Shown: in pieces, positions 35,546 to 42,784 of the stretch
Layout of the letters: every line of letters starts with the position of its first letter
Position numbering within the stretch: position 1 is the first letter of the stretch
NCBI RefSeq assembly: GCF_000520595.1
Contig: NZ_KI914978.1
Span: 262,232-326,231 of the forward strand
Origin: Arthrobacter sp. H5
Lineage (GTDB): Bacteria > Actinomycetota > Actinomycetes > Actinomycetales > Micrococcaceae
Reading direction: 5' to 3'
DNA length: 64,000 nucleotides
Translations under genes and position numbers: made by a program
Notes under the pieces: model-generated
The model's database searches: none
Told to the model about the DNA's origin: nothing
What the model saw: the letters and a program-made list of their open reading frames with translations, nothing else

Positions 35546-35748
35546 GCATCCTCAAGTCGCGTCAGCAGCTCGGCATCATGGGTCGCAACAAAATCCAACC
35601 CCGCGTCGATGTCACGGCCGCGGTCATGGCGCTGGAGAACCAACTCGGCACCTTGGAGAAGCAGCGCTGACTTGGAAGTGTGCACCTCAGCTGCCAGCTC
35701 ATCGAGCCGGCGGTCGAGATCTTCAGGAACCCGCAAATTCATAGCCAT
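35542..35748 (-). CDS. Ribbon-helix-helix antitoxin
   Basis: Protein of 68 residues. The N-terminal part MNLRVPEDLDRRLDELAAEV fits a ribbon-helix-helix (CopG/MetJ-like) DNA-binding fold; the C-terminal half (HDRGRDIDAGLDFVATHDAE) probably binds the toxin. The second Met (residue 3) is an alternative start. It is first in the pair and lies just downstream of a GGTACC repeat, so it likely represses itself. Confidence 0.85.
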   Translation of the reverse strand: MAMNLRVPEDLDRRLDELAAEVHTSKSALLLQGAELVLQRHDRGRDIDAGLDFVATHDAELLTRLEDA

Positions 35749-35756
35749 AACCTAAT

Positions 35757-35773
35757 GGTACCAAAACGGTACC
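35757..35773. promoter_or_regulatory. Probable operator of the toxin-antitoxin pair
   Basis: Two GGTACC palindromes (35757-35762 and 35768-35773) are 11 bp apart, one helical turn, nine bases upstream of the antitoxin start. Two half-sites on one DNA face suit a pair of RHH dimers. Confidence 0.65.
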
Positions 35774-35822
35774 CTCGGGCAGTGGCGACAATTCGCTGCT
35801 GGCAAAGCCGCCATCAGCCTTG

Positions 35823-36110
35823 TCAGCTGGGCGTCTCTGCTGGACAGCCGCGCATGGGCCCGCTTTGGTCGCCGCCGTCTTCCGGTGCCTGACCGGGCGG
35901 GGCGGTGTGTGGGTGGTTTTGGTCGCCGGAGCCGTTGCCGGGGCGAAGATTCAGCGGATCGCGGCCCGGGGCAGCTTGATGTGCATGGTTTGTGTCGCCG
36001 TAGCCGCAGCCTGGTCTCGGTCCCTCGGCGGCGGCGGCCGTTACACCGAATAGGGTGGTGATCAGAGTGGACAGTACGATCAGCGCAGGAGCGAGTGGGC
36101 GGATGTTCAT
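35823..36110 (-). CDS. Small secreted protein with repeated GD-NH-H-PG motif
   Basis: Predicted exported protein of 95 residues. The ATG at 36110 has GGAGG nine bases upstream and opens a signal peptide (MNIRPLAPALIVLSTLITTL, likely cut after TAAAA). The mature part has two related units, GYGDTNHAHQAAPG and GSGDQNHPHTAPPG, joined by a proline/asparagine-rich linker. The histidine spacing could bind metal; that is speculation. I know no function for such proteins. Confidence 0.75.
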   Translation of the reverse strand: MNIRPLAPALIVLSTLITTLFGVTAAAAEGPRPGCGYGDTNHAHQAAPGRDPLNLRPGNGSGDQNHPHTAPPGQAPEDGGDQSGPMRGCPAETPS

Positions 36111-36435
36111 TGTGCCTCCGAAGGGAGTAAATCGAGAAGAGTAGCTATTCCGCGTAGAGCTTTTTGGCCGGGCCACCACTGCCCGGCAATCGGTCCGCTA
36201 AAAACAGTCTGTTGTGCGGCGGTCATGAGGTTTTCCGGGCGATATGTCGTAGATCTAGGACCCGGCGAATTGTTCATGGCTCAGCCGCACCGACAGCGGC
36301 GGCATACACCCAGTCCTCAGCGCTCTCTGCCATCATAGCCTCCGACGAATCCTTAGTGACAGTGATAGTCACGTCATTACATATTGTTAGTACTACTACC
36401 ACGATGGGGACTGCCCACCCAAGTAAGCTCCTCGC
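36111..36435. other. Intergenic region
   Basis: No gene is supported. It should contain the promoter of the small secreted protein and holds a TAAGCT -10 box (36424-36429) six bases ahead of the pseudogene at 36436. Confidence 0.5.
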
Positions 36436-36825
36436 ATGGAACGATTGATCACCGCTCTTCCCGAGGTGGAATATCTCGCGCGCATTGGTGAGGTTGCATA
36501 GGCCGTCTCCTCTTTGGAGTGGACACTTCTCGGAGACCTGCATCGCCTCGCAGACGGCCTTCCCTCCGATCCCACGCCCAAACGGCTCGAACCGATGACG
36601 GCGTCGGGGATTACGAGCGAGGTGCGGGAGGCGGCCAAGAGCACCACCAGGCGGTCCGACGAAGTACTATCCGGCCGCCGTCTATCGCGCGCTATTCGTT
36701 GCCGCTGAAATCAGGACTGACGTTCTGCACGCCAGTCCAGCGACGCGCCCAGATGGTGCCGAGAGGCTGCCGAGAGCAGAAACGCAGGACCACCGGCGTT
36801 ATGAACCGTACCGAGTTTTAGGCCG
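36436..36825 (+). pseudogene. Broken gene for an unrecognised protein (in-frame TAG, then frameshift)
   Basis: From the ATG, MERLITALPEVEYLARIGEVA ends at a TAG, but the same frame continues as AVSSLEWTLLGDLHRLADGL and LEPMTASGITSEVREAAKST. A frameshift near 36655 moves the reading to AVYRALFVAAEIRTDVLHAS and AETQDHRRYEPYRVLG. The three parts read as one protein interrupted by a nonsense change and an indel. The leaderless promoter is still present. Function unknown. Confidence 0.65.
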
Positions 36826-36859
36826 TCTTCTTGCTGGTCCCACAGGCGTCGACTTCGCC

Positions 36860-37345
36860 GGGGCGGCGAAGACCACCTGATTGATTGATAGCACCGACTT
36901 TCTCAAACTTCAGAGCCTTCCTCCCGGATCATCTTCGTTGGCGGCGGTTTCGTCTCGTTTGAATTCGCTCACAACGCCGCCCGCGCGGGAAGCTCCACGC
37001 TCACTGTCGATCGCGGTACCCGCCCGTTGAAAACATTCGACACGGATCTTGTCGAACTACTAATCACGCGGCACGGCGGAAGGAGTCGAAGTACATAGCG
37101 GCGCGAGCATCACCAGCATGGTCAGAGCCGGTACCGGACATCAAGTACACGTCGAAAAGGATGGCAGTCCGTCGACAATTGAAGCTGACCTCGTCGTCCA
37201 CGGCGCCGGCCAGCCCCGAACCTGTCCCGGCTCAATCTCGGAGCGGCACCTCCAGAGCACCACAAATCCTGGCGTCTAAACAGCGGGCGACTCGGCTGAC
37301 ACTCCCGGCATGCCGCTGACCCCTGTCGCTGTAATTGAGGCGAAA
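36860..37345 (+). pseudogene. FAD/NAD(P)-dependent oxidoreductase remnant (glutathione reductase-like)
   Basis: Several frames together give the middle of a pyridine nucleotide-disulphide oxidoreductase. LIDSTDFLKLQSLPP precedes RIIFVGGGFVSFEFAHNAAR (the NAD(P) dinucleotide fold). Then come STLTVDRGTRPLKTFDTDLV, VEVHSGASITSMVRAGTGHQ, EADLVVHGAG and GMPLTPVAVIEAKV. At least three frameshifts are needed, and the N-terminal FAD site and dimer domain are missing. Confidence 0.7.
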
Positions 37346-37473
37346 GTCAGCAGACGGCGGAACGGCCCTCAGGAAGATGGCCGGAGCTCCTGCCGCTCGT
37401 CAGACCGTCGCTTAGGACGGTTCTGCGACGATAACAGTATTTGGTGCTTCCCAGGGGTGGACTATCTGCGTAC

Positions 37474-37660
37474 TTAGCTCGCAGGCACTGGACCTGGACC
37501 CCCGGTGCGGTGTTCTTCGCCTATCACGCGGTTCCGGCCCGACAATACGGCGGTGACGCACAGAACGACCATCAATGCGGCGGTGATGGTCAACGAGAGC
37601 GTCCAACTGCCGCTGACGTCGCGCAGGGCGCCGAAGGCCACCGGCATTAGCGTTCGAGCC
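37474..37660 (-). pseudogene. 3' fragment of an MFS transporter gene
   Basis: The minus strand encodes LMPVAFGALRDVSGSWTLSL followed by TITAALMVVLCVTAVL and a polar tail to a normal stop. This is the last membrane segment of a major facilitator, CynX/NimT-like. Homology ends near 37660, where D-cysteine desulfhydrase homology begins on the other strand. Confidence 0.55.
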
Positions 37661-37664
37661 GAGA

Positions 37665-38008
37665 AGGCGCCCCAGGAAGCTAAAATCCATGCTCTTGCGA
37701 ATGCGACCTCCGAATTGGCAGGTGCCAACCTTGAGATTCCCTTCGAGGAGATTACGGTCAGAGACGAATTTGTGGGCCCCGGCTACTCGCTTCCTACGAC
37801 CGAAATGACTGCGGCGATTCAGACTTTCGCACGAGTGGAAGGGATCCTCCTGGACCCCGTCTACACCGGCAAAACCGCAGCCGGCCTCATCGGCCTTATC
37901 CGTGAAGGGGCGTTGGAACGGGACAGTAATGTGCTGTTCATCCACACCGGCGGTGCTCCTGCCATTTATGCCTACCCCAATGAAGTGCTCGCCGAGACGA
38001 ATGCCTAA
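37665..38008 (+). pseudogene. 3' fragment of a D-cysteine desulfhydrase / ACC deaminase family gene
   Basis: About 110 C-terminal residues of a PLP-dependent fold II enzyme: EAKIHALANATSELAGANLE, ITVRDEFVGPGYSLPTTEM, RVEGILLDPVYTGKTAAGLI, NVLFIHTGGAPAIYAYPNEV. The N-terminal two thirds, including the PLP lysine, are absent; the break coincides with the reversed MFS fragment. The stop overlaps the racemase start. A start upstream at 37505 exists only as antisense to the MFS fragment. Confidence 0.75.
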
Positions 38009-38717
38009 GCAAGCACAGCCGTCCCGAATTGTCGGAATTTTGGGCGGGATGGGGCCAGCTGCGACGGCCGACTTTTATCAGAAGCTGATTCTGGCGACTC
38101 CGGCAACGCGTGATCAGGACCATTTGCGTGTAGTCATGTGGGCGGATCCCACCGTACCGAATAGACAGGAGGCACTCCTGCACAATGGTGCGGATCCGAC
38201 CCCCTGGCTAGAAGAAGGCGTCGAACACATTCTGCGAAGCGGCGCCGAGATCATCGTCGTCCCTTGCAATACCATTCACGCTTTCCTACCGGGTGTCCTC
38301 GAAGGTAAGAGCATCGAGTTCATCAACATCATCGACACAACTATCAAAGCTATTTGCCAGCGCGGACCGGTGACAAAGGTCGGTTTGCTCGCGACCGACG
38401 GTGCGCTGGCGTCCGAGGTGTATCAGGCGGCGCTTCAGGCAGCCGGCATCGAACCAATACTCCCGTCGGAATCATCGCAGAAAACGCTGATGAAGCTGGT
38501 CTATGGCGTAAAAGCGGGCGAGGTGGGACCAGACGAGCGTGAACAGGTCGGACCATTATTGACTGAATTACAGGCAAACGGAGTATCGACCGTAGTAGTC
38601 GGGTGCACAGAAATTTCGGTGCTGCTCGAGGGCCTCAACAGCGAAATGTGCATCATCGATCCGTCCCAGGTATTGGCGCTCAAGACAGTAGAACGGGCGC
38701 GCATGTGCGGAGCGTAA
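38001..38717 (+). CDS. Aspartate/glutamate racemase family protein
   Basis: Cofactor-independent racemase of 238 residues. Both catalytic cysteine motifs are present: VVPCNTIHAFLP and VVGCTEISVLL. The substrate loop is GILGGMGPAATADFYQKL. The ATG overlaps the last eight bases of the desulfhydrase fragment. The next gene starts two bases after its stop. The neighbours suggest racemisation of an amino acid such as aspartate, glutamate or a sulfur analogue, but the substrate is not shown. Confidence 0.92.
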   Translation: MPKQAQPSRIVGILGGMGPAATADFYQKLILATPATRDQDHLRVVMWADPTVPNRQEALLHNGADPTPWLEEGVEHILRSGAEIIVVPCNTIHAFLPGVLEGKSIEFINIIDTTIKAICQRGPVTKVGLLATDGALASEVYQAALQAAGIEPILPSESSQKTLMKLVYGVKAGEVGPDEREQVGPLLTELQANGVSTVVVGCTEISVLLEGLNSEMCIIDPSQVLALKTVERARMCGA

Positions 38718-38719
38718 TC

Positions 38720-39739
38720 ATGCCGGTCAATTTTCTGATAAACCGTGGAACAATATGGACCGGACTGGCATTGTGCACGCTCCTCGGTCTTATCGCTGCC
38801 GGCCTTGGAATGTTGGTGCCAGCTATCGGCGGGCCCGTTTTCGGCATCGCACTTGGCGTACTGACACGGCGCTTTCTCGGCGAGCGTCGAAGTCTTGAGC
38901 CCGGGATCAAGTTCTCTGCTAAGACGGTCCTTCAAGCTGCTGTAGTCCTTCTCGGTGCCGGGCTGGCGCTGAACCAGATAGCGATCATCGGATGGTCCGC
39001 GCTGCCAGTCATGCTCGGCACCTTGACACTCGCCATGGTGGCAGGACCATTTATCGGCAAATGGCTTCGGATCGGCTTTGACACCCGCACATTGATCACC
39101 GTTGGCACTGGGATTTGTGGCGCATCAGCCATCGCCACCATCAGCGCTGTCATTGGTGCTTCACAAACCGCGATCGCGATCTCAGTGACGGTAATTTTCG
39201 TCTACAACATACTCGCGGTGTTGCTGTTTCCCGCCGTCGGAAACATCTTGGGGATGTCCCAAGAGTCGTTTGGGCTTTGGGCGGGAACTGCGATAAATGA
39301 CACCTCTTCTGTGGTGGCCGCGGCCACCATCTACGGTGCCATCGCGACGTCACAGGCAGTGGTTGTAAAACTTACAAGAACACTTATGATTATCCCCATT
39401 TCCATTGGACATGCCTGGCGCCACTCTCGTACGGCGGAGGCGTCTGATGGCGGTTCGTCCGGTGCGCTGGCTTGGACACGACTTGTGCCGCCATTCCTGC
39501 TCTTGTTCCTTCTAGCCGCAGCGCTGAATACGGTGGGGTTCATCCCGGATTTCCTACAAGAACACCTCAACTCATGGGCAGCATTTTTCACCGCGGTTGC
39601 TCTGTCCGCCGTCGGCCTGAGTACACCAATCGCAGCGATGCGGGAAGCAGGATGGAGGCCGCTGGCCCTCGGCGGGATTCTGTGGGTGCTTGTTGCCGTC
39701 AGCGCTGTCGGAATTCAGCTCCTCACCGGACAGCTGTGA
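38720..39739 (+). CDS. YeiH-family putative sulfate exporter
   Basis: Membrane protein of 339 residues with about ten hydrophobic segments. Conserved family segments are SLEPGIKFSAKTVLQAAVVL, LITVGTGICGASAIATISAV and WAGTAINDTSSVVAAATIYG. YeiH/UPF0324 proteins are annotated as sulfate or sulfonate exporters. It follows the racemase by two bases, forming an operon. With a desulfhydrase upstream, removal of sulfur products is a reasonable guess. Confidence 0.9.
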   Translation: MPVNFLINRGTIWTGLALCTLLGLIAAGLGMLVPAIGGPVFGIALGVLTRRFLGERRSLEPGIKFSAKTVLQAAVVLLGAGLALNQIAIIGWSALPVMLGTLTLAMVAGPFIGKWLRIGFDTRTLITVGTGICGASAIATISAVIGASQTAIAISVTVIFVYNILAVLLFPAVGNILGMSQESFGLWAGTAINDTSSVVAAATIYGAIATSQAVVVKLTRTLMIIPISIGHAWRHSRTAEASDGGSSGALAWTRLVPPFLLLFLLAAALNTVGFIPDFLQEHLNSWAAFFTAVALSAVGLSTPIAAMREAGWRPLALGGILWVLVAVSAVGIQLLTGQL

Positions 39740-39757
39740 CCCAAATATGAGCATCCC

Positions 39758-39916
39758 CCCGCAGTGACCGCAGGCCGGTCTTGCGGGCCAGGGCAAGATA
39801 AATCAGCTCGTCGATTAGCTCGGTGTACCCGATGCCGGACTTGGCCCACATGCGGATACATCGACGTCGGCGTGAAGCCGGGTATGGTGTTAATTTCGTT
39901 GATCACCACCCGCCCA
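39758..39916 (-). pseudogene. C-terminal fragment of D-alanine--D-alanine ligase
   Basis: The minus strand gives VVINEINTIPGFTPTSMYP (the ligase ATP/Mg-binding segment NEINT-PG). After one frameshift it continues MWAKSGIGYTELIDELIYLA and ALARKTGLR, the normal end of the enzyme. The 5' side is cut by the ISL3 remnant and the 3' side by the YeiH junction. A full copy elsewhere is expected, since the enzyme is essential. Confidence 0.7.
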
Positions 39917-39924
39917 TCCTTGGT

Positions 39925-40478
39925 TTAAAAGAAATCCGGCCCTTCGCATTCAAGCATGGGTCGCCGGTTGGTTCGGTAGAGGCGGTGGCCGCCGGCGGCG
40001 AGTAGGCATCTGAGTCTGTAGTTGGTGAAGTTGCGGAAGCCTCGGGCGATCCAACGGGTGGTTTCGATGACTCCGTTGATGGCTTCGGTAGGCCCGTCGG
40101 TGTCGAAGCAGGCCAGAGTCGCGCTCTTCCAACTGCGCAGGTTCCGGCCGAGGCGGGCGATCTCAGGAATCGGGCAGGTCGGGAAAGCGGTGAGTACCTC
40201 GGCGACCAACGCCCTGCCTTTCTCGGGGCCGACGTATAGATCGACCGCAGCTGCTGGTAGCACTGCCAGTCCAGGGTCACTTCATGGCCTGGGTCTCCGG
40301 CAGTGGGTTTCGCATTCAGTCGTACGATCTGTTTGTCGGTGAGGTGCTCGGCCCCGGATTGGAGGGTGCGGCGGATGCCGTAAAGCGGATCGCCCTTGCG
40401 TCCGCAGTGCCCGAGGGTGTCCTGCTGCACGCGGCGGCGTACCTCATCGACGGCCTACCCACACAACTTCACGACATG
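39925..40478 (-). mobile_element. ISL3-family transposase remnant
   Basis: Minus-strand homology to the C-terminal half of an ISL3 transposase: AFHVVKLCG, a stop codon, then AVDEVRRRVQQDTLGHCGRK and HEVTLDWQCYQQLRSIY. After a frameshift near 40230 come PTCPIPEIARLGRNLRSWKS, DTDGPTEAINGVIETTRWIA and RGFRNFTNYRLRCLLAAGG. The N-terminal part is missing. Inactive. Confidence 0.8.
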
Positions 40479-40569
40479 GAAGGCATTATGCCGATATCGG
40501 TGGGACTGTGGATTGAACGGTGTTTCTGGCCTGACGCGCCGCGTGTGAGCGTGGCGGGAAGGCGCCGTG

Positions 40570-40757
40570 ATGAGGACACTTGATGTTGTGAATCCGGAGA
40601 ATCAACCGAAGGAAGATCGATCCGCGGAGGCTGCAGCTGAACTCGTGCGCTTGGCCAAAGAACAGGGCCTCGCGTTGACTGGCCCCGATGGTTTGTTGAA
40701 GTTGTCACGAAGAATGTGCTCGAGACCGCCCTGAACGAGGAGCTCACTGAGCACCTG
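40570..40757 (+). mobile_element. IS256-family transposase, N-terminal piece
   Basis: NPENQPKEDRSAEAAAELVR followed by LAKEQGLALTGPDGLLKL is the usual IS256 start; one frameshift later the reading gives NVLETALNEELTEHL. The frame then breaks into IS630-like sequence and resumes at about 41170. Confidence 0.75.
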
Positions 40758-41169
40758 GTGCAGCGTGTCGTTGATTCATTTGGGTTTGGTGGGCCGTCAG
40801 ACTTGAAGCATGGTTGATGTGCCGAAGGCGCTTGTACTGCGTGAGGGTGACCGGAAGCGGCTGGAGGCGCTGACGCAGGGTAAGTCCCACCTCGGCGACG
40901 ATGGCCCTGCGGGCGAGGACCGTTTTGCTGGCTGCCGACGTGCTGCCGAATGTCCAGATCGAGAAGTCCACCGGATTACCGCCACGACGGTACTGAAGTG
41001 GCGTAACCGCTATGCCCGGGATGGGATCGAGGGGCTTAAGGACATGGCCTGTCCGGGCCAGGAACCGGTGATTGATGAGCTGGCGCTGATTGCCGAAACC
41101 CTGACCAACGACGGGAAGCCGCCGGCGGAACTGGGAATCTCCCATTGGTCCCCACGCAGATCAGCCGCT
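40758..41169 (+). mobile_element. IS630-family transposase remnant inserted in IS256
   Basis: Starts MVDVPKALVLREGDRKRLEA, shifts frame to MALRARTVLLAADVLPNVQI, then TTVLKWRNRYARDGIEGLKD and ELALIAETLTNDGKPPAELG, ending at ISHW. This is the N-terminal helix-turn-helix part of an IS630 transposase; the DDE catalytic domain is absent. Confidence 0.75.
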
Positions 41170-41423
41170 GTCCCCGGGCCAATCGCACTGACCCCGACCG
41201 CACTTCGGGGAACATCCGGAACGGAACGCGCTCGAAGACCGTGCTGACTGAAGCGACGGGCGAAGCCACCATCGAGGTTCCGAGGGATCGGGACGGTTCA
41301 TTCGAGCCACAGATCGTGAAGAAGCGCCAACGCCGGCTGAACCGGGTCGAGGAGGCGGTGCTCTCGTTGTACGCGAATGGTCTGACGACCGGTGAGATCA
41401 GTGCGCATTTCGCTCAGATCTAG
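41170..41423 (+). mobile_element. IS256-family transposase, second piece
   Basis: RANRTDPDRTSGNIRNGTRS followed by KTVLTEATGEATIEVPRDRD, FEPQIVKKRQRRLNRVEEAV and LSLYANGLTTGEISAHFAQI. It continues the IS256 protein where the 40570-40757 piece stops, then ends at a TAG before the catalytic domain. Confidence 0.8.
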
Positions 41424-41860
41424 GGACTGCTGAATGTTTGCTTGACACTTTGACCTGTGAGGAAAAGCCGCGCGGTTGGATGGATGTTCATCCTGCCCAG
41501 GGCCTTTCCCGAAAAGTTAGTCCCTGCCGTGGTCGCGGTAATCCTCAGGGGCGAAGCACCCGGACCGCGATCGCCGAGAACTCCGGGTTTCCCGAGCAGC
41601 ATTGCACCTGCAGTTTGCTTCGCCCCCGGGCTGCTTCGCACACAGCGAGGTTCAGGAACACACAATCAGACTTCAACCTAGTCATGGGGCTATGACAACA
41701 CTCGCCCATGAAATAGTAAGAATCCCCGACCGCGGGCTTCATGAGGAAGAGGAGGCATCCAGCCACAGAAACGACCACCAGTAACCCAAACCAGCACACA
41801 CAGCTGCAGCCGTTTGTGCACAGCCAGAGGATGAAAGACCTCTGACTTGGGGAAACACGG
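41424..41860. other. Gene-free stretch between IS remnants and tRNA-Leu
   Basis: No supported gene. The last 120 bases are the third copy of the tRNA downstream flank (41740-41860), with a CAGAGG/CCTCTG hairpin at 41825-41844. Confidence 0.6.
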
Positions 41861-41882
41861 TGCCCGAAGTGGGACTCGAACC
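41740..41882. repeat. tRNA-Leu flank repeat copy 3, with the intact tRNA 3' end
   Basis: Reference copy of the repeat. Bases 41854-41882 equal 35013-35041, and the flank is related to 32387-32515. Confidence 0.8.
41825..41844 (-). terminator. Possible terminator of tRNA-Leu
   Basis: A 6-bp stem CAGAGG/CCTCTG with an 8-base loop lies 16 bases past the tRNA 3' end on the minus strand. Confidence 0.4.
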
Positions 41883-41942
41883 CACACACCTTTCGATACT
41901 GCATTTTGAGTGCAGCGCGTCTGCCAATTCCGCCATTCGGGC
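41861..41942 (-). tRNA. tRNA-Leu (CAA anticodon)
   Basis: Eighty-two bases fold as a class II tRNA. The acceptor is GCCCGAA paired with TTCGGGC plus discriminator A. The D arm is in TGGCGGAATTGGCAGACGCG, the anticodon stem is CTGCA/TGCAG around loop CTCAAAA (anticodon CAA, codon UUG), and the T arm is in TGGGTTCGAGTCCCA. The 3' CCA is not encoded. Its 3' end is the 29-bp direct-repeat site used by the accessory region. Confidence 0.95.
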
Positions 41943-42091
41943 AATGCCTGCGACCCGAAACGTGAGATACGTGACTCACAGTGGGGCCCAGTGCGCGAAT
42001 CCACTCTACATGCCGATAGGCTGTTTCAGTCAACCGGCCACGGGCTGTACGCCCGGTCGATGTAGAGACGCATTTCAACAAGGAGCCATCA

Positions 42092-42694
42092 GTGTCTGAA
42101 TCCCACGAGTCACCCACTTCGAGCCCGGCACGGCGCGTCATTGTTGCTGAGGATGAGACGCTCATCCGCCTCGACATCGTGGAAATCCTTCGCGGCGAAG
42201 GCTACGATGTGGTCGCCGAAGCGGACAATGGCGAGAAGGCCGTGCAACTGGCTAAGGAATACAAGCCGGATCTTGTCCTCATGGACGTGAAGATGCCGGT
42301 CATGGACGGCATCACGGCCGCAGAACAGATCGTCAAGGCGCGCATTGCGCCGGTGGTGCTGCTTACAGCCTTCAGTCAGAAGGAACTCGTTGAGCGGGCG
42401 CGCGATGCTGGCGCGATGGCCTACGTTGTTAAACCTTTTACCCCGGCCGATCTCATCCCGGCCATTGAAATCGCGCTCTCCCGCCACGAGGAAATCAAGG
42501 CGCTTGAGAATGAGGTCTCGGACCTGCAAGAGCAATTCGCCACCCGCAAGCTCGTAGAGCGCGCCAAGAGCCTGCTGACCACCAAAATGGGCCTCACCGA
42601 ACCGGAAGCCTTCCGCTGGATCCAGAAGACCTCGATGGACCGCCGCCTGAGCATGCGCGAGGTGGCCGAAACCATTATCAACCAGGTGAACTGA
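42092..42694 (+). CDS. pdtaR: ANTAR-domain response regulator (PdtaR-like)
   Basis: Response regulator of 200 residues. The receiver domain has the acidic pair in VIVAEDETLIR, the phospho-acceptor Asp in DLVLMDVKMPVMDG, and the Thr and Lys in LLTAF and VVKPF. The C-terminal ANTAR domain (RKLVERAKSLLTTKMGLTEP, AFRWIQKTSMDRRLSMREVA) binds RNA hairpins to prevent termination. The GTG start has AAGGAG six bases upstream. The kinase partner is not in the window. Confidence 0.95.
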   Translation: MSESHESPTSSPARRVIVAEDETLIRLDIVEILRGEGYDVVAEADNGEKAVQLAKEYKPDLVLMDVKMPVMDGITAAEQIVKARIAPVVLLTAFSQKELVERARDAGAMAYVVKPFTPADLIPAIEIALSRHEEIKALENEVSDLQEQFATRKLVERAKSLLTTKMGLTEPEAFRWIQKTSMDRRLSMREVAETIINQVN

Positions 42695-42731
42695 GCGGCT
42701 CAGCGACATAGCAGAGGGGTCCCGACATAGC

Positions 42732-42765
42732 AGAAGGGTCCCGCCACTGATGGCGGGACCCTTCT
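42732..42765. terminator. Bidirectional terminator between pdtaR and pyk
   Basis: A 15-bp perfect stem (AGAAGGGTCCCGCCA with TGGCGGGACCCTTCT) around the loop CTGA lies between convergent genes. Confidence 0.9.
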
Positions 42766-42784
42766 GTCTTACCTGGTGATTTTG

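Noticed and set aside
37412-37945. 177-residue minus-strand frame overlapping the desulfhydrase fragment
   Set aside because: Antisense to a clear PLP-enzyme fragment; only the 37474-37660 part, in another frame, resembles a real (MFS) protein.
32267-41860. CRISPR array or prophage genes in the accessory region
   Set aside because: No regularly spaced identical repeats, capsid, terminase or integrase sequences were recognised.
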